DNA of 64,000 nt from JAOUEA01 sp963797635 (lineage in GTDB: Bacteria > Actinomycetota > UBA4738 > HRBIN12): the NCBI GenBank assembly GCA_963797635.1, contig CAWCPZ010000008.1, forward strand, positions 1-64,000, written 5' to 3'. How positions within the stretch are numbered: the stretch's first letter is position 1; each line of letters starts with the position of its first letter. The position numbers were made by a program, and so were the translations under genes. Shown in pieces: positions 24,672 through 35,438 of this stretch. The notes beneath the pieces were generated by a model, which was not told where the DNA came from, made no database searches, and worked only from the letters and a program-made list of their open reading frames with translations.

Positions 24672-26794
24672 GACGCTTCGTGCAACACGGGCTCGCGCTT
24701 GGCCGGCGAGTCGTCCACCGGCAGCGTCGCCATGATGGCGGTGCCGCGTCCGGGTGAGGACCGCACCACGAAGGTGCCGCTCGCGAGTTCGACCCGTTCG
24801 CGCATCGACGCCAGGCCCACACGGCCCTGCCGCAGGAACTCCCGGGTCTGTGCCGACTCGAACCCGCAGCCGTCGTCCTCGATCTCGATCTTGAGCTGGG
24901 AGTCGTCGGCTTCCACGCTCACCGTGACGAAGGCCGCCGACGCATGCTTGCCCGCGTTCGACAGGGCTTCCTGCACCACGCGGTAGGCGAGCGTCTCCAG
25001 GTCCTCGGGGATCGTCGAGGCCACCCGCCCGTTGAACTCGGTCTTCACCTCGTGGTCGGTCCCGAACCGTGACAACGTCTCGCGCAACGCGGGGATGAGT
25101 CCGCGTTCCTCCAGCACCGGCGGGCGCAGGCCCGACATCAGTCGGCGGAGCGCGTCGGCCTCTCCGGCGAGTTCTTCGCGGATCTTCGTGAGGACCTCGA
25201 GGCCTCGATCGGTCTCGCCCGCCTTGATCATCAGCAGCGCGGCCTCGAGCGAGAGCGACGCCGCGCTGACGCCTTGCACCGGCCCGTCGTGCAGGTCGCG
25301 CGCGACGCGGTTGCGCTCGGCTTCGATCGCGGCGTTCGTGCGTCGCAGCAGGCGGGTGCGGTCCTCGTCGCGGTCCTGGAGGAACTGGAACAGCGAGCGG
25401 ATCGTCTGGTCGGCGACCTTGGCGGCCGACACGTCGCGCACCAGCACCAGCTTGCGGGGCGGGTTCGTGGGCACCTGCGAGACCCGCGACTCCAGGTACA
25501 GCGCCTGGCCTTCGCCCCGTTGGATCTGCGCCTGTCCGCCCGCGGGGAGGGCGGCGAATCCGGCGTCGGCGCCGCTGACCGATGCGGCCAGCGCCGACCA
25601 CGGTTCGCCTTCGATCGCCTCGCGCGAGAGCCCCACCATGTCGCTGAACGAACCGTTCGCGCGGATCACCAGGCCTCGATCGTCGAGCTCCACGATGCCG
25701 TCCACGGCGGTGTCGAACACGAGCCGGAGGTGTTCTTCGGATTCGCGGAGGGTTTCGTTCGCTTCGCGCACGCGCTCGAGCGCCGCGTCGGCCTCGTCGA
25801 GGGCGGTCGCCTTCTCGGCCAGCGCCTCGGCGGTGGCTCGGTGCGCCTGGGTGCTGGCGATCTGGTTCGACAAGATGCGGGCGGCCACCCCGACGCCCAG
25901 CAGGCCGATGATCAACACGGACTGCACGCCCTCGATCCCGCGCGCGGCGTCCAGCGCCGCGACGACGGCGAGGGCGGCACACGCCGCCACCACCGAGATG
26001 CTCGTGAGCACCGGTCGAGCCCATCGACCCGGCTCCTGCTCCAAGCTCGCCTTGTGTCCGGGCGAGTAGACGACCAGGGCGGCGAACGCGAGTGGGCACA
26101 GCATGAACGGGATGTCGATGGGCGCGGCCGCACCGTCGAACGTCCCGTGGGTCCACTGCCATCCGAACGAGGCCGTCGCCGCGGCCATCGCGGCGAAGAT
26201 CGCGAACAGCAGCAGGTGCGTCGTGGAGCGGCGCCACAGCAACAAGGCGCCGAACGCCGCGATCTGGACCGCGGTCAGCGCCGCGAAGATCCCGGCGGCC
26301 AGGGACGCTTGCACGTCGGCCTCGATGGGCCGGATCATCACGTACAGCAGGGCGGTGAGCGAGGCCGTGATCAAGAAGACGTCCACGCCGATCTCGCGCC
26401 GGTCGCGCACCTCGAAGTGCTCGCGGTACTCCGCCCTCGCCAGACCGACGATCGGTATCAGGAACAGCGCGAAGGCGAGATCACTGGGACCGGGCACGTA
26501 GAGGCCCGGATCGCGGATCGTCATGGTCAGGAACGCCAGGCTCGCCGCGCCCAACAGGAACAAGGCCCAGGCCAGATAGGCGCTCCCAGGCCATCCCTGG
26601 CCCCTGCCGACCGCCCGCAGGATGACGCCCCCTGAGAGGAAGCACGACCCGGCGATCAGCGCCTCGGCGGCGAAGGCCTGCTCGCGAGAGCCACTGGGGA
26701 AGGCGAGGTAGGTCCCCACCGAGACCACGGCGGCGAGTGCGAGGATCCCGCCCAGGAACAAGCGGGGGCGCGAGGAAACGACGGCGTCCTGCAT
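24668..26794 (-). CDS. Membrane sensor histidine kinase, NarL type
   Basis: 708 residues from ATG 26794 (ATG 26836 possible). About eight hydrophobic segments span residues 10-310, followed by a PAS domain (LRLVFDTAVDGIVELDDRGLVI, about 355-470). The HisKA_3 phospho-acceptor is H in NRVARDLHDGPVQGVSAASL, and the HATPase has VVQEALSNAGKHA (N box), IEDDGCGF and the GRVGLASMRERVEL loop. Second gene of an operon after its LuxR-type response regulator. The signal is unknown; the multi-span input region suggests a membrane-associated cue. Its end overlaps the convergent ponA end by 4 nt. Confidence 0.9.
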   Translation of the reverse strand: MQDAVVSSRPRLFLGGILALAAVVSVGTYLAFPSGSREQAFAAEALIAGSCFLSGGVILRAVGRGQGWPGSAYLAWALFLLGAASLAFLTMTIRDPGLYVPGPSDLAFALFLIPIVGLARAEYREHFEVRDRREIGVDVFLITASLTALLYVMIRPIEADVQASLAAGIFAALTAVQIAAFGALLLWRRSTTHLLLFAIFAAMAAATASFGWQWTHGTFDGAAAPIDIPFMLCPLAFAALVVYSPGHKASLEQEPGRWARPVLTSISVVAACAALAVVAALDAARGIEGVQSVLIIGLLGVGVAARILSNQIASTQAHRATAEALAEKATALDEADAALERVREANETLRESEEHLRLVFDTAVDGIVELDDRGLVIRANGSFSDMVGLSREAIEGEPWSALAASVSGADAGFAALPAGGQAQIQRGEGQALYLESRVSQVPTNPPRKLVLVRDVSAAKVADQTIRSLFQFLQDRDEDRTRLLRRTNAAIEAERNRVARDLHDGPVQGVSAASLSLEAALLMIKAGETDRGLEVLTKIREELAGEADALRRLMSGLRPPVLEERGLIPALRETLSRFGTDHEVKTEFNGRVASTIPEDLETLAYRVVQEALSNAGKHASAAFVTVSVEADDSQLKIEIEDDGCGFESAQTREFLRQGRVGLASMRERVELASGTFVVRSSPGRGTAIMATLPVDDSPAKREPVLHEAS

Positions 26795-26900
26795 AGGGTC
26801 ACCATGATGCAGGGTTCGAGCCCCCGGCTCCATCACCCGGACACAGGAGATGGTGGCCCGTACGGCCTAGCCCTCTGTGGCCCCCTGAACGCCGACCGGA

Positions 26901-27539
26901 CTATTCGATGAGGCGGCGTCGCAGCGCCTCGGCGACGGCCGCGGTGCGATCCGAGGCGCCCAGCTTCTCGAAGATGTGCTCGAGGTGGGTCTTCACCGTG
27001 TCGGGCGAGATGTACAGGCGCTCGGCGATGTCGCGGTTCGTGTGGCCGAACGCGAGCAGCTGCAGGACCTCGATCTCCCGCGCGGTGAGGGTCTCGGCGC
27101 GGCGGTCGCGTTCCTTGGCGGTGGAGAGCTCCTCGGCCAGGGCGACCACCAGCTGCGGGTCGATCACCATGTTGCCGCCGGCGACCAAGCGGACGGTCTG
27201 GATCAGGTGTTCGGCGTCGCGTGCCTTCAGGACGTAGCCGCGGGCCCCGCTGCGGACCGCTTCGACCACGAACTGGCGGTCGTCGTAGGCGGTGAGCATG
27301 ATGACGCCCACCTCGGGCCAGCGGTCGCGGATCTCCCGGGCGGCTTCCAGGCCGTCCATCTCCGGCATGCGGATGTCGACGAGCGCGATCTCGGGGGTGG
27401 TGCCTTCGATGAGGGTCAGCAGTTCCTGGCCGTTGGCGGCCTCGCCGACCACCTCGATGCCGTCGGCCATGTCCAGGTAGCGCCGGAGTCCTTGGCGTAC
27501 CAGTGAATGGTCGTCCGCGATGGCTACCCTGATCGTCAC
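26901..27539 (-). CDS. NarL/LuxR family response regulator
   Basis: 212 residues from GTG 27539, with GGGGGAG 4 nt before. Receiver domain: acidic pocket IADDHSLV, phospho-acceptor Asp in IALVDIRMPEMDG, and the switch Thr and Lys in MLTAYDD and YVLKARDAE. The C-terminal LuxR helix-turn-helix is LTAREIEVLQLLAFGHTNRDIAERLYISPDTVKTHLEHIFEKL. Encoded before the kinase at 24668-26794, 106 nt apart, and most likely its partner. Confidence 0.9.
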   Translation of the reverse strand: MTIRVAIADDHSLVRQGLRRYLDMADGIEVVGEAANGQELLTLIEGTTPEIALVDIRMPEMDGLEAAREIRDRWPEVGVIMLTAYDDRQFVVEAVRSGARGYVLKARDAEHLIQTVRLVAGGNMVIDPQLVVALAEELSTAKERDRRAETLTAREIEVLQLLAFGHTNRDIAERLYISPDTVKTHLEHIFEKLGASDRTAAVAEALRRRLIE

Positions 27540-27648
27540 ATGCTCCCCCGTGGCCGTGCGGTTCCGCACATCCTAATGGTTCGGGGGCCCGCGGAGTCCA
27601 GTGGGGCAGAAGTTGTGGGCTCGTCACCAGCGATCGTCATGGCCCGCA

Positions 27649-28819
27649 TCAGAACACATGCCACCAGTTGATGAAGAGCGCCCCCAGCAGGGCGTACCCA
27701 CCCGCGAAGCTCGCCACCAGGAGGGGCTCGGGGAGCCGGCGGCGTTCCACCGCTCGCGCCATGACCCAGAACGCGGGGAACAGCACCGCCACGAACCGCG
27801 GCATCGACAGCAGCGGTCGGTCGGGCAACGGTTCGAACAGCGGCACGGCCAGGCTCGCCAGCGCGTACGCCAGGTACCCCCACCGGAGCCATCGGATCCC
27901 CGCGAGCACCGCGACGAGCACCACGCTGACCACCAAGGCGTCGATCAGCCAATAGGTGCCGTAGCGCCAGGCAAACCTGCCCGCCTGCACCAGGGTCGCC
28001 AGCGGGAAGGTGAACACGCGCTGCCATGACTCCTGGGCCTCGAACGGCGCCATCGCGTCCTGATGCACCACGCCCCAGTAGAGGAAGTAGAGCGCCGGAC
28101 CCGCGGCGACCGCGGCCGAGGCCGCCAGCCGGGGGACCAGCGGGCGCCCGTCCTCGCGGGTTCGCTGGATCGCCTCGACCGCCAGCCCGAGCACCAGCAC
28201 CAGGCCGATGCTGCGGGTCAGCGCTGCCAGCGCGCCCATCAGCGCCGCCATGCGCCCACCGGTCGCGCCGGGCGAACCAGAAGGCCGACACCGACAGCAG
28301 CAGGAACGGCGACTCGGTGTACGGCGCCAGGAAGAAGAACGCCGTGGGGAAGATCGCGATCAGCAGGACCGAGGTCCTGGCCACCGCGGTCGACATGCCC
28401 TCCAGCCGCGTCAGACCGTGGAGCACGACGAGGGCCCCGAGGAAGCACGCGTTGGAGATGAACAGCGCCGCACCCAGCGGCCCCACGCCCGGCAGCCAGG
28501 CCAGCACCTTGATCGCCATGGGATACAGCGGGAAGAAGGCAGCGCTGCCGTCGCCCGCGGCATAGCCGCCGGTCGCGATCCGCAGGAACCACGCGGCATC
28601 CTGGCGTTCGGTCGCGGTGACGATCGCCTGCCATCCGTAGGTCACCGGACCGATCGCCCAACCCGGCACGGCGGGCACGCCCTCCCGCGGCTCGATCAAC
28701 GCGACCGAGATCAGCGAGAGCACGCTCAGCCCGACCCGCACGCCGAGGAAGACGAGGACGCAGTCGCGGATCCCGTCGCGCAGCCGGGGGGCGTTCGTCT
28801 CGCCGGCGACCTCGCTCAC
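27649..28819 (-). CDS. Multi-span membrane glycosyltransferase, PIG-V/mannosyltransferase-like (frameshifted)
   Basis: GTG 28819 overlaps the upstream gene's stop (GTGA). About nine hydrophobic helices: VLVFLGVRVGLSVLSLISVAL, WLPGVGPLGAALFISNACFLGALVVL, VARTSVLLIAIFPTAFFFLAPYTESPFLLLSVSAF. Near 28255 an extra base breaks the frame and it resumes at MGALAALTRSIGLVLVLGLA. The loop with DAAWFLRIATGGYA and FFPLYPMAIK after helix 1 fits the lumenal signature of GPI mannosyltransferase 2-like GT-C enzymes, and FPTAFFFLAPYTESPFL is typical. Probable polyprenyl-phosphate-sugar donor, acting outside the membrane. About 390 residues spliced. Confidence 0.75.
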
Positions 28820-30075
28820 GCCGGCTGGGCCTCCGGCGAGCCCGGCGCGTCGGCCACCGGCACGGGTTCGGCCGCGGCGCGCGCCTCGATCTCGAGCGGC
28901 TCGGCGTGCCAGCGGACCCAGGCCACCACGCAGCCCGCCAACACGATCGCCCGCACCAGCACCATCGCCTCGAACGTTCCCTGCGAGACGCCGAACACCC
29001 CCGCGAGCCGGCCGAAGAACCAGAACCGGGTCACGAACACCAGCACGTCGGCGACCTGGAAGGCGAGCCATGGGCCGGATCCGCGGCAAGGCCAGCGCGA
29101 ACCAGGGCAGCAGCCACAATCCGAACTGCGGTGAGTACACCTTGTTGGTGACCAGGAACAGGACCAGCATCGGGAAGCCCAGCGTCCACCGCGGGAACGA
29201 CGGTTCCCTGCGCGCCTTCACGACCCACACGATCGCGAACAACCCCAGGAACGATGCCAGGGACAGCAGGTTCACGGTCCGCGTCGTCGGGCAGAACTCC
29301 AGATGGCGGCACGCGATGTACCAGAGGCTGTCGAAGTCCGCGGCGCGCTCGCTGTTGAATCGGAAGAACGTCCACCACGCGCTCGGCGCGGCGATCGCGA
29401 ACGGCAGGTTCACCAGCAACCACGCGCCGGCGGTGGACCACGCCAGCCCGATCGCCCGGTCCGGTCGCCGGTCACGCAGGCGCTGCACGATCAACGGGAG
29501 CGCCAGCATCCCCGGGTAGAGCTTCGCGGCGGCACCGATGCCGAGCGCGGCACCGGCGGCCACCTCGCGTCTTCGGAAGAAGTACAGGAGACCCACCGTG
29601 GCGAAGGCCACGGCGAGCAGGTCCCAGTTCATCGTGCCGTAGATCACCAGGGTGGGTGCCAGCGCGAAGTAGAGCGCGCGCGAGCCGTTCATCACGTAGA
29701 GGCAGACCGCGACCAGCGCGGCGCAGCCCAGCAACATCAGGGCGTTCACCAGGTAGAAGCGGGTGTAGTCATCGCCCGAGAGCCACCCCGCGGCGCGGAT
29801 GAAGTACATCGTGACCACGGGGTACTCGTCGCAGTTCTGGCCCTCTCGGACCTCGCATTCGTCGAGGAAGGGGAGCCGCCCGCCTCGTTCGAAGAGTTGC
29901 TCGGTGGCCAGGAGCGGCACGATGTCGGAGTAGCACAAGAAGCGGTACTGGCGGACGTCGCTCCACGAGCCGCTGCGCGCAGGGCGATTTCAGCGCCGTC
30001 CCCAAGCGCCATCGTGCCGATCACGCAGGCCAAGACCACACCGAGGCTGACCACTGGCCGGGCGACGCGCTTCAT
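28816..30075 (-). CDS. Multi-span membrane glycosyltransferase, GT87-like (two frameshifts)
   Basis: ATG 30075, 420 codons in total. It begins MKRVARPVVSLGVVLACVIGT; an indel near 29960 leads to CYSDIVPLLATEQLFERGGRLPFLDECE, a GT-C-type first loop with acidic residues, then many helices (FYLVNALMLLGCAALVAVCLYVM, LLSLASFLGLFAIVWVV, GFPMLVLFLVTNKVYSPQF). NKVYSPQFGLWLLPWFAL is a conserved motif of DUF2029/GT87 alpha-mannosyltransferases. A second shift near 29060 restores the last helices (VFVTRFWFFGRLAGVFG and VLVRAIVLAGCVVAWV). Likely adds sugars to a lipid-linked envelope glycan with the adjacent gene. Confidence 0.75.
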
Positions 30076-30083
30076 CCGGGCGC

Positions 30084-30089
30084 ATCGTA
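30084..30089 (-). promoter_or_regulatory. -10 box TACGAT of the glycosyltransferase pair
   Basis: Ends 8 nt before ATG 30075; leaderless arrangement. Divergent from the MerR promoter 65 nt away. Confidence 0.45.
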
Positions 30090-30153
30090 GCCCGGGGACC
30101 CGAGCGCGGAAGCCTGTGCGCCCGTCTCGGATGACCGTGTGAGCGAACACTCG

Positions 30154-30159
30154 TAGAGT
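30154..30159 (+). promoter_or_regulatory. -10 box TAGAGT before the MerR gene
   Basis: Ends 8 nt before GTG 30168. It sits next to a short dyad (ACACTCGTAGAGTGT, arms ACACT/AGTGT at 30148-30162) that could be an operator for the MerR protein itself. Confidence 0.45.
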
Positions 30160-30167
30160 GTCTGGTC

Positions 30168-30899
30168 GTGAGGTACCGCGTGGAACAGCTGGCCGCGATC
30201 AGCGACATCTCGGTCGACACCGTGCGCTACTACCAGTCGCGCGGCTTGCTCCCGCAGCCCGAACGTGAAGGACGCGTGGCCTGGTACGGCCCGGAACACG
30301 TCGAGCGGATCGCCCAGATCCGGTCGCTCCAGCGCAAAGGGCTCACGCTGGCTGCGATCCGGCGCGTGATCAGCGGCGAGCTGGGCGTGGCCGATGCGGA
30401 CCTCGCGGCCGCCGTCGCCGCCGCTCGGACCGAGAGCGGCGAACCCGCGACCGAACTCCTGGATCTGGACGCGTTCTCGGCCCGCAGCGGCGTGCCGGCA
30501 TCGCTGATCCAGGCGGTGGAGCGCGAGGGCATCCGGCTGGGCCGAACCGTCGACGGCGAGGAGCGCTACACCGCCGCCGACATCGACCTGGTCAGGACGG
30601 CGCTGCGCCTCTTGGAGTTCGGTCTGCCGCTCGCCGACCTGCTGGCGCTGGCCCGCGATGCCGACCAGGCGATGCGCGGGCTCGCCGAGCGTGCCGTCGA
30701 GCTGTTCGATGAACACGTCCGCAAGCCGATCCGCGATACGGCGGGCGACGACGCCGCCGCCGCCCAGCAGATGGTGGAGGCGTTCGGCGAGCTGTTGCCC
30801 GCGGTGACCGCCCTGGTCTCGCACCACTTCCGGCGTGTGCTCCTCGAGACCGCCGAAGACCACATCGAGGACCCACAGGCCGAAGGCGTGGCGCCGTGA
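30168..30899 (+). CDS. MerR family transcriptional regulator
   Basis: 243 residues from GTG 30168. N-terminal MerR domain: VEQLAAISDISVDTVRYYQSRGLL, then the wing (GPEHVERIAQIRSLQRKGLTLAAIRRVI). A second MerR-like half follows (LDAFSARSGVPASLIQAVEREGI, YTAADIDLVRTALRL), and the C-terminus is helical. The protein is longer than simple MerR factors. Its stop overlaps the GTG of menG by 4 nt, so it is co-expressed with menaquinone genes and may tune them. Effector unknown. Confidence 0.85.
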   Translation: MRYRVEQLAAISDISVDTVRYYQSRGLLPQPEREGRVAWYGPEHVERIAQIRSLQRKGLTLAAIRRVISGELGVADADLAAAVAAARTESGEPATELLDLDAFSARSGVPASLIQAVEREGIRLGRTVDGEERYTAADIDLVRTALRLLEFGLPLADLLALARDADQAMRGLAERAVELFDEHVRKPIRDTAGDDAAAAQQMVEAFGELLPAVTALVSHHFRRVLLETAEDHIEDPQAEGVAP

Positions 30900-31582
30900 G
30901 CTCGGAGCTGCCGCAGGGCGAAGACAAGCGGCGAGAGGTCCGCGGGTTGTTCGACACGATCTCGCCGCGCTACGACCTGGTGAACCGGGTGATGACCTTC
31001 GGGATGGACGTGGGATGGCGTCGCCGTGCGGTGCGCGAGCTCCGGCTGCCGGGACGGTCGCTGGTGATCGACCTCGCATGCGGCACGGGGGACTTCTGCC
31101 GCGAGCTCGACCGTCGCGGGTATCAGGCGGTGGGGTTCGACTTCTCCCACGGCATGTTGGTGAACGCGCGCACGATCGCGCCGCTCGTCGAGGCCGACAT
31201 CCTTCGGCTGCCGCTGGCCGATGCATCGGTGGACGGGGTCACGTGCGGGTTCGCGTTGCGCAACGTGGTCTCGCTCGGGGACCTGTTCGCCGAGCTGGCT
31301 CGTGTGGTGCGGCCGGGGGGACGGATCGCCTTGCTCGATGCGAGCCGGCCCGACAACGCCGTGGTGCGCGCGGGCCACTCCGTCTACTTCAACCGGGCGG
31401 TGCCGATGATCGGCGGGCTGATCTCCGATCGCGACGCGTACGCCTACCTGCCCAAGTCGATGGCGTACCTCCCGGCTCCCGACGAGATGGTGCGCATGCT
31501 CGCCGGCGCCGGGTTCGCCGACGCGACGCGTGCGCAGCTCTCGGGCGGGCTCACGCAACTCCTCACCGGGACGCGCGGGTGA
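30896..31582 (+). CDS. menG: Demethylmenaquinone methyltransferase
   Basis: 228 residues of the UbiE/MenG family. Signature 1 is VRGLFDTISPRYDLVNRVMTFGMDVGWR; SAM motif I is VIDLACGTGDFCREL; VDGVTCGFALRNV is motif III; LLDASRPDNAVV and FNRAVPMIGGLISDRDAYAYLPKSM match signature 2. It methylates demethylmenaquinone in the last step of the classical pathway. Next to menF with a 4-nt overlap; no ubiquinone genes are present, so menG rather than ubiE. Confidence 0.92.
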   Translation: MSSELPQGEDKRREVRGLFDTISPRYDLVNRVMTFGMDVGWRRRAVRELRLPGRSLVIDLACGTGDFCRELDRRGYQAVGFDFSHGMLVNARTIAPLVEADILRLPLADASVDGVTCGFALRNVVSLGDLFAELARVVRPGGRIALLDASRPDNAVVRAGHSVYFNRAVPMIGGLISDRDAYAYLPKSMAYLPAPDEMVRMLAGAGFADATRAQLSGGLTQLLTGTRG

Positions 31583-32849
31583 CCGAGGGCTCGTCCGGCT
31601 TCCGGGTTCGGACCTCGAAGCTCCCGCCTGCCTTCGACCTGTTGGCGGCCTGCGCCGGCGAACGGGGCTGGTCCCCGTTCCTGTTCGAGCGCGAGGGGAT
31701 CGGTGTGGCCTCGCCGTCCATGTCGGGCGGCACCGGTGTGGCGACCGAGTCCGCGACACCTGAGGCCATCGCCGACATGGGTCGGGAGATGATCGTGCAG
31801 CTGCGGGAGCTCGCCGCGGACGGTCCGGGACCGCTCGCGGTGGGCCAGATCCCGTTCAGCGAACGCGGTCACGCCTGGATGCGGGTGCCGATGCGCCTCG
31901 TGCGCAGGAGCGCGATCCGGCGAGCCCTGGCTGATCGAGCTGGTGCCGAGCGACGGCGACGTTCGACCCTTCGCCCCGGTTCGCCCGGTGGGTGGCGCAC
32001 CGGCGGAACCGTTCCCGCCGTCGCAGGTGACCGCCTCTGCCCCCGGCCGACGGGTACCAGGCGATGGTGTCCACGGCGGTCGAGCGGATCCGCGAGGGCA
32101 CGATGCGCAAGGTGGTGCTCGCCCGGACGATGCAGGTCGAGGCAGGGCGGACGCTGGATCCCGTGCGCCTCGCGCATCGACTGCGCGCGGTCGATCCGCA
32201 CGCGTTCACCTTCATCACCCCCGACGGACCCGAGGCCTCGCTGGTGGGGGCCTCGCCGGAGCTGCTCGTCTCCAAGCGTGGGCTCGACGTCCGTTCGACG
32301 CCGCTCGCGGGTTCGGCTCCCCGCTCGGGCGATCCCGAGGAGGACCGCGCCAATGCGGACGCGTTGCTGGCATCGGCGAAGGACCGCGAGGAACACGCGA
32401 TCGTCGTCGAGGCGATCGAGGACGTGTTGGGGACCTACTGCGAGCGCCTCGACCACGATCGCGAACCCGTCCTGGTCGAGACCGCGAACGTCTGGCACCT
32501 GGCGACCCGGTTCGAGGGACGGCTCAGGGATCCCTCGCCGAGCGTGGTCGAACTCGTCGCCGCGCTCCATCCCACGCCGGCGGTGGGTGGCACGCCGACC
32601 GCGATCGCGAAGGCCGCCATCGACGAACTCGAACCGTTCGATCGTGGGGGGTACGCGGGGGCGGTGGGATGGATGGATGCCGAGGGCGACGGCGAGTGGG
32701 CGATCGCCCTTCGGTGCGCGCGCTTGGACGGTCAGCGCGCGACGCTCTATGCCGGCGCGGGCATCGTGGCGGATTCACAGCCCGCGGACGAGCTCGACGA
32801 GACCGATCGGAAGTTCCGGGCGTTCCTCGATTCGCTGCGCTGGGGCTGA
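31579..32849 (+). CDS. menF: Isochorismate synthase (two frameshifts)
   Basis: Chorismate-utilising enzyme of the MenF/EntC type. The N-terminal part from GTG 31579 includes WSPFLFEREGIGVASPS and VGQIPFSERGHAWMRVP. Shifts near 31925 and 32045 separate it from the catalytic half: IREGTMRKVVLARTMQVEA, FTFITPDGPEASLVGASPELLV, TPLAGSAPRSGDPEED, AREEHAIVV-type helix, LHPTPAVGGTPTAIA, and YAGAVGWMDAEGDGEWAIALRCA through AGAGIVADSQP. These are canonical for conversion of chorismate to isochorismate, entry step to menaquinone. Total 1271 nt, about 423 residues. Ends 10 nt from the convergent menD stop. Confidence 0.85.
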
Positions 32850-32859
32850 TCGCCGCCGC

Positions 32860-34543
32860 TCAGGCGAGCGAGGCGGCCACCCGGTCCTTGAGCGCCGCGC
32901 GCAGCGTCAGGCCGAGCGCGGCGTCCACCACGACCTCCACCACCTGGACGCCGCCGGCCGCCGCCGCGGCGTCGAGCGCGGGGACGAGCGCGGTCGCACG
33001 ATCGACGCGCCGCCATCCGCACCCTGCCGCCGCACAGACCGCCTCGATGTCGACGTCGTGCGGGGTCGTGAACAGTTCACGATGTTCGGGAAGCGACGCC
33101 TGCGGCAGCATCGAGAAGACCTCGCCGCCCCCGTTGCGGATCACCACCAGCACCAGGTCGGGTACGCGACCCGGTCGTCCGTTCCACAGCAACGCCCCCA
33201 CGTCGTACAGGAACGACAGGTCGCCCAGCAACGCGACCGCCGGCACCTGCGAGGCCACGCCCATCGCGGTGGACACGAGACCGTCGATCCCGCTGGCTCC
33301 GCGGTTCGCGAGCACGCGGATCCCTGTGCGAGGCGCCATGGCCAGGTCCAGGTCGCGGATCGGCGTGGAGTTGCCGACGAACAGCGTCGCCCCCGCCGGG
33401 ATCCAGGCCGCGAGGTCTCGCGCCAACCGCGGTTCGAAGGGCTCATCGATCTCGTCCATGACGTCGTCGATCGCGGCCCGAGCGCGGGCGTCCGCGGTGT
33501 GCCAGGCGCGGTGCCACCGCGAGTCCTCGCGCGTCACGCGCGGGTCGAGCGCGGCGGCGAGGAGCTCGGGGTCGGCGTGGATCCGCACCGACGCCCGTTC
33601 CTCCGGGTCGGGGTCGAGGTGGACCTCGTCCACGACCGCGAGATCGGCGGCGCTGGCGACGAACGCCTGGCTCGCCCTCGTGGTGGGGGTGGCGCCCGCC
33701 TGCACGATGACCCTCGGGGCGGCGTGCTCGAGCCACCCGGGGTGACCGACCAGGGCTTGCCCCGCCGAGAGCACCCCAGGGACGCGCACCCCCGAGGTGG
33801 GTTCGGCCACCACGGGCCACCCCACCCTGGTCGCGGCTTCCACCAAGGCGAGGGGTGGGACGGGCGAGGACCCGACGACCAGGACCCCTCGCTCCGAGGA
33901 CGAGAACAGCGTGGCCAGTTGCTCGACATCGCTCGAGGCCGCGTGCGGTGCGAGCGGTGCGAGCGCCGGCACCGGGCCGGGGTCGGCCACGGGCGCGGCC
34001 TCGCCCGAGGGGGACAACGGCTCCTCGAAGGGCAGGTTGACGTGGACCGGCCCGGGCGGGCGGGCGGTGGCCGCGCGCACCGCCCGGGCGCCCAGCTGTC
34101 GCCACGTGGCGCCGTCGTCGGGCCACGGGAGCGGCGTTTCCACGGTGTCCCGCACGTAGCTGCCGTACATCGCCACCTGATCGATGGTCTGGTTGGCGCC
34201 GGTGCCCCGCGAGTCGGGGTGGCCGGTCGGCGGTGAGCACCACCAGCGGGACCCGCGCCTGCGACGCCTCCACCACCGCCGGCCAGTACTCGGCGGCGGC
34301 GGTCCCACTGGTGCAGGCGATCGCCACCGGGGCGCCCACGGCCTTGGCGATCCCCAGCGCGGCGAACGCGCTCGAACGTTCGTCGAGATGCACGTGGACC
34401 TCGATCCCGTCGTGCCGAGCGAGCGCAAGCGTGATCGGCGTGGAGCGAGACCCGGGCGAGACGCATGCGTGCCGGACCCCGCCCAGGACGAGTTCATCGA
34501 CCAGGAGCGAGGCGCACGCCAGGGACAGGTCGCCCAGGCTCAT
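32860..34543 (-). CDS. menD: SEPHCHC synthase MenD (one frameshift)
   Basis: Thiamine-diphosphate enzyme adding 2-oxoglutarate to isochorismate. ATG 34543 overlaps the menA stop (ATGA). The N-terminal part reads LACASLLVDELVLGGVRHACVSPGSRSTPITLAL and HLDERSSAFAALGIAKA, where the Glu activates ThDP. One extra base near 34210 breaks the frame before TGANQTIDQVAMYGSYV. The ThDP/Mg site is LLGDLSFLYDVGALLW with IRNGGGEVFSMLPQA. Spliced length about 560 residues, as expected. Confidence 0.9.
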
Positions 34544-35438
34544 AGCGCCGCGAACAGCACGAGGCCGAACGCGGTCAGCAGACCGCACGCGGCATGGGTG
34601 GCCGCCGTGCCGGTGAGCACGGGGATCAGGTCGCGTCCGGTGGCCGAGCCGACGACCTCCATGGGTCGGATCGCGAGCGGCCAGGCGATCAGCCCGAACA
34701 ACGCCCATTGCGGGATCCCGACGGCTTCGTTCGCGATGTAGGCCAGGACGCCGATCGGCAAGGTGGCGAACGCCGCCACGATGCACGCTCGGTAGAGGGC
34801 ACGGCTGCGCCGGTCACCGAGGCGGACCGCCAGGGTTCGTTTGCCGCTCGCCGTGTCGGTCGGGATGTCCCGCAGGTTGTTGGCCACCAGGATCGCCACC
34901 GCCAGCAGGCCCATGACCGTGCCGCACCACCACGCGGAGGCGGGGATCGTCTCCACCATCACGTAGGCCGAGCCGCACGTGGCCATCAGGCCGAAGAACA
35001 CGAAGACCATGAGCTCGCCGAGGCCGAGCCCGGCGTACGGTCGCGGACCGCCGGAGTAGAGCAGCGCGGCGATCAACGCCAGCGCTCCCACCGCCAGGAT
35101 CAGGAGCGGCTGGGTCGCCAGGGCGAGCGCCAGCCCGGCGACGGCCGCAACGCCGAGCGCGAGCAGCGCCGCCACCAGGACCGAGCGCGGCGTGGCGGCT
35201 CCCGATGCGGTCAACCGGGGTGGTCCCAGCCGCTCCGTGGTGTCGACGCCGCGCACGCCGTCGAAGTAGTCGTTGGCGTAGTTCACGCCGACCTGGAGCC
35301 CGCCACCCACCAGGAGCGCGGCGATGAATCGCCACCAGATGACCTCGCCGGCCGCCGCCGTGCCGAGCGCCACGGGGACGAGCCCGCGCCGAGCGTGCGG
35401 GGCCGGGCGCCGCGCCACCAGACGGCAGCGGCGCTCAC
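34540..35438 (-). CDS. menA: 1,4-dihydroxy-2-naphthoate polyprenyltransferase (one frameshift at the start)
   Basis: UbiA-type prenyltransferase with about eight membrane helices, roughly 299 residues. GTG 35438 overlaps the menB stop (GTGA) and opens VSAAAVWWRGARPRTLGAG, then a missing base near 35390 joins it to LVPVALGTAAAGEVIWW. First prenyl-diphosphate motif: VNYANDYFDGVRGVDT; second: LVANNLRDIPTDTASGKRTLAVRLG. It attaches the polyprenyl chain to DHNA at the membrane. Confidence 0.92.

Noticed and set aside
30835..34236. 1133-codon plus-strand frame across menG, menF and the antisense of menD
   Set aside because: Only its menF N-terminal part is real; the rest is out-of-frame or antisense.
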